Shown here: positions 1 through 6,324 of the stretch, piece by piece
Numbering within the stretch: position 1 is the stretch's first letter
Layout: each line of letters begins with the position of its first letter
Source of the DNA: Nocardia elegans NBRC 108235
GTDB lineage: Bacteria > Actinomycetota > Actinomycetes > Mycobacteriales > Mycobacteriaceae
DNA: 34,700 nucleotides
Direction: 5' to 3'
NCBI RefSeq assembly: GCF_001612845.1
Contig: NZ_BDBF01000069.1
Location: forward strand, 1-34,700
Position numbers and translations under genes: made by a program
The notes under the pieces: generated by a model
The model's database searches: none
Told to the model about the DNA's origin: nothing
What the model saw: the letters and a program-made list of their open reading frames with translations, nothing else

Positions 1-1048
1 AGGCGCGGCGGTCGGCGTCGGCGGGACCGTCGAGCGCGGCCGCCAATGCGCGGTGCGCGGCCACTCGCTGTCCCAGCGGGGCTCGCTGGTACACGGCGGC
101 CCGGATCAGCGGATGGCGGAAGGCGATCGTCTCCGCCGTCTCGCCGCGCACCAGCAGTCCTGCCTCCTCGGCCGGGGCCAGATCGTCGATTCCGGCGCCG
201 ACGGCCGCCGCGGCGCGCAATACCGCCGACAATTCGCCGGACTCCTCGGCCGCGACGATCAACAGCACGTCCTGCGTCGACTTCGGCATCCGGCTCACCT
301 GGCCGTGGAAGGCCAGCTGCAAGCGATCGGTCAAGGCCAGCGCGGCGGGATGGGCCGCGCCGGGACCCTCGCCGCGGGTGGCATCGGCCAATTCGAGCAA
401 TGCCAGCGGATTGCCCTGTGCCTCGGCCAGGACCTGCCGGCGTACCCCGGCGGGCAGTTCGCGACGGTCGAGCAGCGCGCCGGCGGCCTCGGAGTCGAGC
501 CCGGCGATGCGGCGTTCGGGCAGATCGGCGGCCCGGGCGAACGCGGCACCGTCGCGGGCGGCGAGGATGATCACGACCCCCTCGGCGTATAGCCGCCGGG
601 CCGCGAACAGGATCGTGTCCAGTGAGGCACGGTCGAGCCACTGCGCATCGTCGATCAGGCAGACCAGCCCGGTATCGCCGGCGTATTCGGTGAGCAGCGA
701 CAACACCGCCAATCCGACCAGCATCGCATCGCCGCCGGGATCGTCGCCGAGTCGCAGGGCCGCCTCCAGCGCCGCCCGCTGGCGCACCGGCAGGGCGGGC
801 AGATGTGCCAGCGCCGGCCGCAGCAGCAACTGCAATCCCGCGAACGGAAGTTCTGCCTCGATTTCCACCCCCGCGCCGCGCAGCACCCGCAGGTCGCCGC
901 TGAGGTCGGCGGCGTAGTCGAGCAGGGCGGTTTTACCGATTCCGGGTTCGCCGCGCAGGACCAGCCAGCCGCTCTCCCCCGCGCGGGCCCGGTCCAGCAG
1001 GGCGGCGATCGCCGCGGTATCGGCCGCGCGCCCGTACAGCTCAGCCAT
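1..1048 (-). CDS. LuxR-family regulator with AAA ATPase domain (LAL type), 5' part only
   Basis: The reading frame starts at the ATG at 1048 and stays open to the window edge, giving about 349 N-terminal residues. The protein opens with MAELYGRAADTAAIAALLDR, followed by a Walker A motif (GEPGIGKTALL) near residue 35-45 and a Walker B-like segment ending in LIDDAQWLD. Later segments such as AEAQGNPLALLELA and FRHPLIRAAVY are typical of large ATP-binding LuxR (MalT-like) regulators. In that family these precede a helical or TPR region and a C-terminal LuxR helix-turn-helix, neither of which lies in this window. The role is presumably ATP-dependent transcription activation; the target is unknown. 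The gene is transcribed away from its right-hand neighbour. Confidence 0.88.
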   Translation of the reverse strand, partial: MAELYGRAADTAAIAALLDRARAGESGWLVLRGEPGIGKTALLDYAADLSGDLRVLRGAGVEIEAELPFAGLQLLLRPALAHLPALPVRQRAALEAALRLGDDPGGDAMLVGLAVLSLLTEYAGDTGLVCLIDDAQWLDRASLDTILFAARRLYAEGVVIILAARDGAAFARAADLPERRIAGLDSEAAGALLDRRELPAGVRRQVLAEAQGNPLALLELADATRGEGPGAAHPAALALTDRLQLAFHGQVSRMPKSTQDVLLIVAAEESGELSAVLRAAAAVGAGIDDLAPAEEAGLLVRGETAETIAFRHPLIRAAVYQRAPLGQRVAAHRALAAALDGPADADRRA

Positions 1049-1180
1049 AGGACCGCGGGGTGGCGGCCGCCACGAAATGGATCACGAACACCGGACCGAT
1101 GATCGCATACCGCGCATCACCGGTATTCCCACGTGCGCGCCTCCCGCCGCGGCCGCCGGTTCGACAGCAGAATGCAGCTC

Positions 1181-1600
1181 ATGAGCGATTGGAACACCGC
1201 GATCATCGAGGAATTTCGAGCCAACGAGGGCCGCGTCGGCGGCGATTTCGAGGGCGCGCCGATGGTGCTGGTGCATCACCGCGGCCGCAAATCCGGCCGC
1301 GAACTGGTGACACCGATGATGTACCTGGCCGACGAGGAGAACCCCGACGCCATCTATGTTTTCGCGTCCAAGGCCGGGGCTCCGACCAATCCGGACTGGT
1401 ACTACAACCTGACCACCGCCGGGTCGGCGGAGATCGAACGCGGCACCGACCGCTATCCGGCGTCGGTGACCGAGGTGACCGGTGAGCGCCGCGACCGGAT
1501 CTTCGCCGAACAGGCCCGCCGCTATCCCGGATTCGCCGGCTACGCCCGCAAAACCGAAGGCATCCGCACCATTCCGGTGCTGGAACTGCGACGCGCATGA
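1181..1600 (+). CDS. Deazaflavin (F420)-dependent nitroreductase/quinone reductase family protein (Ddn/DUF385-like)
   Basis: A 139-residue protein starting MSDWNTAIIEEFRANEGRVG. The segment MVLVHHRGRKSGRE followed by PMMYLADEE, and then the GAPTNPDWYYNL block, are the hallmarks of the actinobacterial Ddn/DUF385 split-barrel family. Members bind the deazaflavin cofactor F420 and reduce quinones or nitro compounds. An in-frame ATG nine bases upstream (1172) is possible, but MSDWN is the usual family start. The gene is monocistronic and faces the MFS gene, with a strong hairpin between them. The physiological substrate cannot be told from sequence. Confidence 0.88.
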   Translation: MSDWNTAIIEEFRANEGRVGGDFEGAPMVLVHHRGRKSGRELVTPMMYLADEENPDAIYVFASKAGAPTNPDWYYNLTTAGSAEIERGTDRYPASVTEVTGERRDRIFAEQARRYPGFAGYARKTEGIRTIPVLELRRA

Positions 1601-1605
1601 CCGGT

Positions 1606-1639
1606 CCGGTACTCGTCCGCGGCTGCGGACGAGTACCGG
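1606..1639. terminator. Bidirectional intrinsic terminator hairpin
   Basis: A perfect 15-bp inverted repeat (1606-1620 with 1625-1639) and a 4-base loop lie in the 49-bp gap between two convergent genes that end at 1600 and 1650. There is no long T tract, as is common for actinobacterial terminators. Confidence 0.8.
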
Positions 1640-1649
1640 CCACCGCCGA

Positions 1650-2924
1650 TCAGGCGGATTCGCGCACCGACTCCGTCGAAACAGCTTCTTCGTCAAGGGA
1701 TTGCGCGCGTGCCGTCCGCTCGAGCACGGCCAGCGCGACGGCCGCGAGCGCCCCGATCGCGGCGAAGCCGCCCCACACCAGCGCGTCGAGTCCGGCCGAC
1801 CGCGCGGCGTCGACCACCACGCCGGTGACGAGGTTGCCGGTCAGGATCCCGACTCCGACCACCGTGTTGTACAACCCGTAGTGCGTGGCCACCAGTGTGC
1901 CTCCGGACAGCGAGACCACCGTATCCATTTCGAACGGGAAGACCGCCGCGGTCCCGACCGCCAGAATCGCCGCCGAAATCAGCAGCGCCGCAACGGCAGC
2001 CACCGTGCCGAACGGCCGCGGCCCCGGTATCAGCAGCAGCGGCAGGAAGGACGCGGCCAGCACGCTCATGCCGGCCACGAGGCCGCGGCCGGTCCCCCAC
2101 CGGCGGCGAAACCATGCGGTGATGCGCAGCTGCCCGGCCACCGCGACCACCCCCGACACCACGAACAACGCCGAAGTCAACGCCTGCGCGTGGGCGGGGC
2201 TCAGATATTCGGCCTGCAACGGCAGCGCCAGATAGACCTGGAACGACAGCACGTACGAGCCGATCATCGCGACGGCGAAGGCCAGGAATCGCCGGTTGGC
2301 GAGTACGGTCCGCCAATCCTCGAGCACCGTCGTGCGCACCGCGGGATCGCCCGCCCGCCGCGGCGGCAGCGCGAACAGTTGCGCGAGCGTCAGCACCGCG
2401 AAGACCACGGCGGCCGCCGCGGCGGTCACCCGGAAGTCGGTGACCAGCAGGGCGAGCCCGGCCAGCGGACCGACGAGGATACCGGCCTGGTAGAAGATGT
2501 TGAAGACCGCGAATGCCTCGACCCGTCGTTCACCGGTCTCCGCGGCCAGATACGCGCGCACCGCGGGATTGAACAGCGCACCCGCGAAACCCGTTGCGGC
2601 CGAGGCGATCAGCAGCATCGGCAGGGAGGTGGCGAAGATCAGCAGGGCGAATCCCGCCGTGCGCAGCAGACAGCCCGCCACGATGAGCGGTTTGTAGCCG
2701 AGCCGGTCGGCGAGCGTGCCGCCGACGAGGAACATGCCCTGCTGGGAGAAGTTGCGCACGCCCAGCACCAGCCCGACCGCCCACGCCGCCAGACCGATCG
2801 GCCCGGCGAGATATCCGGCCAGGTACGGCATGAGCATGTAGAAGCCCAGATTGATGCCGAACTGGTTGATCATCAGCAGCCGAGCCGCCGGGTCGAAGCT
2901 ACGGAATCGGGCGAGGAGACTCAT
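1650..2924 (-). CDS. MFS transporter, probable drug or metabolite exporter
   Basis: A 424-residue polytopic membrane protein starting MSLLARFRSFDPAARLLMIN. It has about 12 hydrophobic segments and a major-facilitator loop after the second helix (GGTLADRLGYKPLI, a version of the motif-A G-x-L-a-D-r-x-G-r-k/r). The ATG overlaps the stop of the upstream cysteine-synthase-like gene (ATGA at 2921-2924), so the two are almost certainly translationally coupled. That suggests the transporter moves a substrate or product of the enzyme, probably a small amino-acid derivative. Direction and substrate are inference. A longer upstream reading of this frame runs into the other gene and is not real. Confidence 0.9.
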   Translation of the reverse strand: MSLLARFRSFDPAARLLMINQFGINLGFYMLMPYLAGYLAGPIGLAAWAVGLVLGVRNFSQQGMFLVGGTLADRLGYKPLIVAGCLLRTAGFALLIFATSLPMLLIASAATGFAGALFNPAVRAYLAAETGERRVEAFAVFNIFYQAGILVGPLAGLALLVTDFRVTAAAAAVVFAVLTLAQLFALPPRRAGDPAVRTTVLEDWRTVLANRRFLAFAVAMIGSYVLSFQVYLALPLQAEYLSPAHAQALTSALFVVSGVVAVAGQLRITAWFRRRWGTGRGLVAGMSVLAASFLPLLLIPGPRPFGTVAAVAALLISAAILAVGTAAVFPFEMDTVVSLSGGTLVATHYGLYNTVVGVGILTGNLVTGVVVDAARSAGLDALVWGGFAAIGALAAVALAVLERTARAQSLDEEAVSTESVRESA

Positions 2925-4030
2925 GCGGCGGGCTCCGGGTCGAAGGTGCGGGGGTCGACGACGGTGGTGCAGCGAGTCCACGAGGTCACCACTCGCTCGG
3001 CGGGATGGCCGATCGTGTCGGGTTCGACGGGTGGATCGGCATCGAGCAGACCGTGTTCGTCGCAGTAGGCGTCGTTGTAGACGGTGTCGGCGTAGCGATG
3101 CGGCCCATCGGGAAAGACCGCGGCGATCCGGGTGCCGGTGTCGTGCACGCGCGCGGCCCAGCCCGCCACCAGCGCCACCGCGCCGACACTCCAGCCGCCG
3201 CTGGCGTGATGGGTGGCGGCCAGCGTCCGGCAGGCCCACACCGCCTCGGCCGGTGCCACCCAATGGATTTCGTCGAAGGCGGCGTAGTCGACGTTGCGCG
3301 GATGGATGCTCGAGCCCAGCCCACGCATGAGGCGCGGCCCGGCCGGCTGACCGAAAATCGTCGAGGACACGGTATCGACGCCGATCAGCCGCAGCCGCGG
3401 ATTGTTCCGGCGCAGCACCCGCGCCACGCCCGCGGAATGTCCGCCGGTCCCGACCGCGCACACCAGCACGTCGACGCGGCCCAATTGCTGCACCATTTCC
3501 AGGGCCAGCGATTCGTAGCCGTCCACATTGTCGGGATTGCTGTACTGGTCAGGACTCCAGGCCTCCGGTTCGGCGGCCAGTAGAGCCGCGACCCGATCGC
3601 GGCGCGCCTGTTGCCAGCCGCCGGCCGGATGCGGCTCGGTGACCGTCTCCACCTGCGCGCCATAGGCCCGCAGCAGTCGCACCACCATCGGTTCCATGCC
3701 GGGGTCGGTGACCACGGTCACCGGATGCGCATACACCATCCCCGCCAGCGCGAGACCCAATCCCAAGGTGCCGCTCGATGATTCGACGATGCGCGCACCG
3801 GGGCGAAGGTCGCCGCGATGTTCGGCGCGCCGCACCATGTGCAACGCCGGGCGGTCTTTCATACCGCCCGGATTGGCGCCTTCGAGTTTGGCCCAGAAGC
3901 CGCGACCGCGACCGCTCAGTGGTTCACCGATCCACAGCACCGGTGTATTGCCCACCAGACCGCGCGGGCGCTGCGCCGGGATCGGTGCTGCCGGAATCGG
4001 CTGCGGGTGGTCGAGCACGATGTCGTCCAT
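2921..4030 (-). CDS. PLP-dependent cysteine synthase/cystathionine beta-synthase family enzyme
   Basis: A 369-residue fold-type II PLP enzyme. K58 in NPGGMKDRPA is the expected Schiff-base lysine. SSSGTLG (84-90) matches the substrate-binding loop, and GTGGHSAG (194-201) is the phosphate-binding loop. NTPVLWIGEPL at the N-terminus is the usual opening of the family. The C-terminal part is longer than in CysK/CysM, so a plain O-acetylserine sulfhydrylase is not certain. Alternatives are a cysteine desulfhydrase or a 2,3-diaminopropionate-type synthase. The start MDDIVLDHPQ was chosen because upstream sequence loses family similarity; no strong ribosome binding site sits in front of it. The stop overlaps the MFS start by four bases. 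Confidence 0.85.
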   Translation of the reverse strand: MDDIVLDHPQPIPAAPIPAQRPRGLVGNTPVLWIGEPLSGRGRGFWAKLEGANPGGMKDRPALHMVRRAEHRGDLRPGARIVESSSGTLGLGLALAGMVYAHPVTVVTDPGMEPMVVRLLRAYGAQVETVTEPHPAGGWQQARRDRVAALLAAEPEAWSPDQYSNPDNVDGYESLALEMVQQLGRVDVLVCAVGTGGHSAGVARVLRRNNPRLRLIGVDTVSSTIFGQPAGPRLMRGLGSSIHPRNVDYAAFDEIHWVAPAEAVWACRTLAATHHASGGWSVGAVALVAGWAARVHDTGTRIAAVFPDGPHRYADTVYNDAYCDEHGLLDADPPVEPDTIGHPAERVVTSWTRCTTVVDPRTFDPEPAA

Positions 4031-4127
4031 GACTGTCGCTTTCGGTATCTCCGCCCGGTGCGGGCGGTACGGATGCGGGCAGCGGACACCGGCCGCCGGC
4101 ATGAGCCGGCGCCCTGTCGCTGACCGA

Positions 4128-4523
4128 TCAGCGGCGGGCGATACCGAAACGCGTCAGAATGTCGCGACCGGTGCGCGGCGGCGGGCCCGGCGGTCCGCGC
4201 ACGGCCGTCGCGAGAAAATGCCACGTGGCGGCGGTGGCGGGCTCCACCGCAGCCCACAGCTGGCCGGGTGGCCAGAGTTTCGCCGGATCGGCCGGGAGCA
4301 CCGAGTCCAGCACCATGTGCCGGTCGTGCGCACAGCAGTCGTCCCAGGCGGGCAGATGGGAACCGAGGTGGACGAGTGCCGATTTCGCGGCGGCGGAGGA
4401 GACAGCGGCGCCGGATGTCTCCCCCTCGGCGACCGTGCAATCGGTATGCAGCACGACGAGAGTGAGGAGGAAGACGAAGATCAGGGCCGCGACACCTCGC
4501 CGCGGCCGGAGCACGGAACTCAC
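4128..4523 (-). CDS. Small membrane-anchored Cys/His/Met-containing protein of unknown function
   Basis: From the GTG at 4523 the product is 131 residues: a short basic start (VSSVLRPRRG), one hydrophobic helix (VAALIFVFLLTLVVL), then an exported domain. That domain has HTDC, a His pair (HLGSH) and a DDCCAHDRHM cluster, which look able to bind a metal such as copper. It ends in a basic tail, GRDILTRFGIARR. The GTG overlaps the TGA of a 28-codon ORF (GTGA at 4520-4523), which implies coupling. The frame is open to a GTG at 4598, but that start has no well-placed Shine-Dalgarno sequence. I do not recognise the family. The upstream CsoR-type operator supports a metal-related role; this is inference. 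Confidence 0.65.
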   Translation of the reverse strand: MSSVLRPRRGVAALIFVFLLTLVVLHTDCTVAEGETSGAAVSSAAAKSALVHLGSHLPAWDDCCAHDRHMVLDSVLPADPAKLWPPGQLWAAVEPATAATWHFLATAVRGPPGPPPRTGRDILTRFGIARR

Positions 4524-4606
4524 CGCGTCCGCACCCGCCGCTCGAGCGCCCGCAGCAGCGAACAGGCATGGTGCCGGGGCACGGGCCGGGTCGGACACCG
4601 ATCCAC
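4520..4606 (-). CDS. Possible 28-codon leader ORF coupled to the membrane protein
   Basis: A GTG at 4606 is preceded by AGGAGG at an 8-base spacing, the best ribosome binding site in this region. It opens a 28-codon ORF (MDRCPTRPVPRHHACSLLRA, then a basic tail). Its TGA overlaps the GTG of the following membrane-protein gene. The arrangement fits a leader peptide or a small coupled protein with two Cys and two His. There is no homology evidence, and it could be just the true translation-entry site for the unit. Confidence 0.45.
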   Translation of the reverse strand: MDRCPTRPVPRHHACSLLRALERRVRTR

Positions 4607-4676
4607 CAACCCAGCCTCCTCACCGCGAGTGTCTTTGCCGCACAACACCTTCGCACGACGCTGCCGAACACCGAAC

Positions 4677-4709
4677 CGGTGGCAGTCCCAGCAATGGGGA
4701 CCGCCACCG
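4677..4709 (-). other. 5'-leader hairpin
   Basis: A 13-position stem with one mismatch (4677-4689 with 4697-4709) and a 7-base loop. It lies between the upstream dyad and the leader ORF, inside the presumed untranslated leader of the membrane-protein transcript. No T tract follows, so a terminator is unlikely. An RNA control element is possible. Confidence 0.4.
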
Positions 4710-4719
4710 TAGCCTTAAC

Positions 4720-4749
4720 ATCTACTACTTATGTACGTAACTAGTAGAT
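4720..4749. promoter_or_regulatory. Inverted repeat, possible BlaI/CopY-like operator
   Basis: Perfect 8-bp arms ATCTACTA (4720-4727) and TAGTAGAT (4742-4749) flank an AT-rich centre containing TACGTA. On the minus strand the centre reads TACGTACATAAGTAGTA, close to the TACTACA...TGTAGTA type of BlaI/MecI/CopY boxes except for one extra base. It sits upstream of the coupled small ORFs. The regulator is not in the window. Confidence 0.5.
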
Positions 4750-4790
4750 CCTAGCCGTCGAGAAGGCGGGCGCCGCCAGCGAAGCAGCAC
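4725..4790 (-). CDS. Possible leaderless 21-codon ORF downstream of the CsoR-type promoter
   Basis: A GTG at 4790 begins five bases after the -10 hexamer of the promoter at 4796-4824, the spacing expected for a leaderless mRNA. The ORF encodes 21 residues (VLLRWRRPPSRRLGSTSYVH plus Lys) and stops inside the 4720-4749 dyad. This is a positional argument only; the peptide may not be made. Confidence 0.25.
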   Translation of the reverse strand: MLLRWRRPPSRRLGSTSYVHK

Positions 4791-4795
4791 CTCGC

Positions 4796-4824
4796 AATAT
4801 ACCCCTAGGGGGTAGAAATACCAA
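4796..4824 (-). promoter_or_regulatory. SigA-type promoter with CsoR-family operator in the spacer
   Basis: On the minus strand a -35 TTGGTA (4819-4824) is separated by exactly 17 bases from a -10 TATATT (4796-4801). Most of the spacer is the dyad TACCCC-TAG-GGGGTA (4800-4814), which closely matches the copper-sensing CsoR operators known from Bacillus and Streptomyces. A repressor bound there would block RNA polymerase. It reads toward the Cys/His/Met membrane protein. CsoR relatives can also sense nickel, formaldehyde or persulfide, so copper is the likely but not the only ligand. Confidence 0.65.
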
Positions 4825-4844
4825 CTGCCGGGAAGCGGCTGCGC

Positions 4845-5453
4845 TCACTTCTTCTCGTCGCGCGCGTTCTCCGAAAGTCTGGAACCGAGCGTTTTCAATC
4901 CGGCCCGGATGCGGGCCTTCGCGGTAGGCAGCGGGATACCCAGATCCTGCGCCACCTCCGGATACGTGCGGCCACCGTAGAACGCGAGCAGGATCGCCTC
5001 CCGCTGCCGATGCCCCAGCCGGTGTACCTCCCCCGCGACGGACCGCTCGTCCAGCCGCTGCGTCACCTCGTCGAACACCACATCGCATTCCGGCTGATAC
5101 TGATTGCGACCGAACGCGCGCTCCCGGTCCGCCAGCGATTGCTCCGAGCGCACCCGGTCGACCGCACGCCGGTGCGCGAACATCATCAGCCAGGCCATCG
5201 GGCTGGCCCGCCCGGCGTCGTATTCGCCGGCCGCGGCCCACGCCTGCAGATAGACCTCCTGGCTCACCTCCTGAGCCAATCCGGGGCTGCGCAGAATAGC
5301 GGTCAACCGTGCCATCAGGCGGGAATTGGTGCTGCGATAGAAGGCAGCGAAGGATTCGGCGTCCCCGGCCGCGGACTTGTGCAGCAAGGTAGCCAGCTCC
5401 GCTGCGGTGATGGTGGTCGAACTACTCTGACGGTAACGCTGATCGATGTCCAT
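4845..5453 (-). CDS. ECF RNA polymerase sigma factor, SigK-like
   Basis: A 202-residue sigma factor with only regions 2 and 4. Region 2 includes EVSQEVYLQAW and PMAWLMMFAHRRAVDRVRSEQ, nearly the same wording as mycobacterial SigK. Region 4 includes GHRQREAILLAFYGGRTYPEVAQ and a helix-turn-helix with PTAKARIRAGLKTLG. It would direct transcription of a small stress or redox regulon. SigK is normally followed by its membrane anti-sigma factor RskA, but here no anti-sigma gene lies on either side. Instead the gene is followed by the CsoR-type promoter. The ATG at 5453 lacks a strong Shine-Dalgarno. Subfamily assignment is by recalled similarity, not alignment. Confidence 0.88.
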   Translation of the reverse strand: MDIDQRYRQSSSTTITAAELATLLHKSAAGDAESFAAFYRSTNSRLMARLTAILRSPGLAQEVSQEVYLQAWAAAGEYDAGRASPMAWLMMFAHRRAVDRVRSEQSLADRERAFGRNQYQPECDVVFDEVTQRLDERSVAGEVHRLGHRQREAILLAFYGGRTYPEVAQDLGIPLPTAKARIRAGLKTLGSRLSENARDEKK

Positions 5454-5930
5454 CGCACACCGTTTCGTTTCGCGGGATAGTCGTTACCTGCGGCGAGAAT
5501 CGACTTCGTTGCCGAACCGCCCTGTTCAATCCTTGCGCCACCGAGCGCCGATGCTCGCGGCCGAACGCGTGATACCCGATCCGAACCGCTGGAACCGGCC
5601 GATTGGTGCCGTCACAATCAACGACATATCTAGCATCGAGAGCTGAGTGCCAGATGTTAACCACAAAAATGGAACAATCTCGAGAAGGTCGAAATTCCGC
5701 GATCGGAGCAGCCGCGGCGACGGAGATTCCCGAGGGCTTCTCGGGCTTCGCCCCGGCACCTCCTGAGGCGTGAATCCGAGCCCGAGGGTTGTCACACCTG
5801 CCCCACGCCATGCCGCGGAGACCGTGCCCTGCTCGGCGACTGAAGACATCGCGATGTGCGGATCCCGGCAGCCGCGTAGGCCGGATCATCGATCCGGCCT
5901 ACGCTGTCGAGTCCGTCGTGGCGATTCGGG
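5454..5930. other. Intergenic region upstream of the sigma factor gene
   Basis: No convincing gene lies here; the frames that stay open lack family-like composition and good starts. The stretch 5620-5700 has lower GC than its surroundings. It contains a possible minus-strand promoter (CTGGCA at 5648-5653, TAGATA at 5627-5632, spacer only 15 bases) that would give a leader of about 170 bases for the sigma gene. A terminator hairpin for the next gene lies at 5874-5904. Confidence 0.4.
5874..5904 (-). terminator. Terminator hairpin of the KGG protein gene
   Basis: A perfect stem of at least 12 bp (arms 5874-5886 and 5892-5904, 5-base loop) lies 27 bases downstream of the stop of the small minus-strand gene at 5931. 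There is no clear T tract. Confidence 0.75.
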
Positions 5931-6131
5931 TCAGCGACCGCCGTGGCTGTGCTGACCGCCGGCCTGCTTGGCCGCGGTCGGCTGCGCCTGGGCACCCTTG
6001 CGCCCGGCTTCGTGCGGATCGGCGGCGTTGCGCCGGCCGAAGCTACCCGTGCTGGCCTGTCCGCCGCGACGAGCCTGTTCCTCGGTGTCGCTGCGGTTGC
6101 CGAACTGTCCGGGATTGTTCTGGTCGGCCAT
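5931..6131 (-). CDS. KGG-repeat stress-induced hydrophilic protein
   Basis: A 66-residue, very hydrophilic, Gly/Gln-rich protein: NPGQFGNRSDTEEQARRGGQ followed by a second copy of the motif around NAADPHEAGRKGAQAQ. These are the repeats of the con-10/GsiB/KGG family, small disordered proteins that accumulate in general stress, desiccation or stationary phase. The ATG at 6131 is preceded by AAGGAGGT at ideal spacing. It sits among other stress proteins (DUF5709, CsbD, STAS). The 193 bases upstream contain a GGGTA element, but I see no matching -35. Confidence 0.85.
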   Translation of the reverse strand: MADQNNPGQFGNRSDTEEQARRGGQASTGSFGRRNAADPHEAGRKGAQAQPTAAKQAGGQHSHGGR

Positions 6132-6324
6132 TGCGGACCTCCTTCGCAGTAGGGACTTCTTCGATCGCGACCGGCGTACTGCCCGGCCACATCAGAGGCT
6201 CTACCCGAGCCTCCCGGGGCTATGCGCCGAGATCTCGACCGATTGCGAAAGCACTGGTCGGGCGCGGAAATATCTTGCGGCACCGGGCAATTCGAACACG
6301 GAGGCCGAGGAACCACCGCCCCGA

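Noticed and set aside
1482..3068. Open frame of about 528 codons on the plus strand
   Set aside because: It is antisense to the MFS gene and crosses a terminator hairpin. The product is Arg/Gln/Glu/His-rich and not protein-like.
5625..5655. CIRCE-like sequence (GGCACTC ... TGCTAG) upstream of the sigma factor gene
   Set aside because: The second half reads CGATGCTAG instead of GAGTGCTAA, and no chaperone gene follows. It was kept only as a weak promoter candidate.
5526..5849. Minus-strand frame upstream of the sigma factor gene that could be an anti-sigma factor
   Set aside because: It has no membrane helix or anti-sigma zinc motif and no ribosome binding site. It looks like random open frame in GC-rich DNA.
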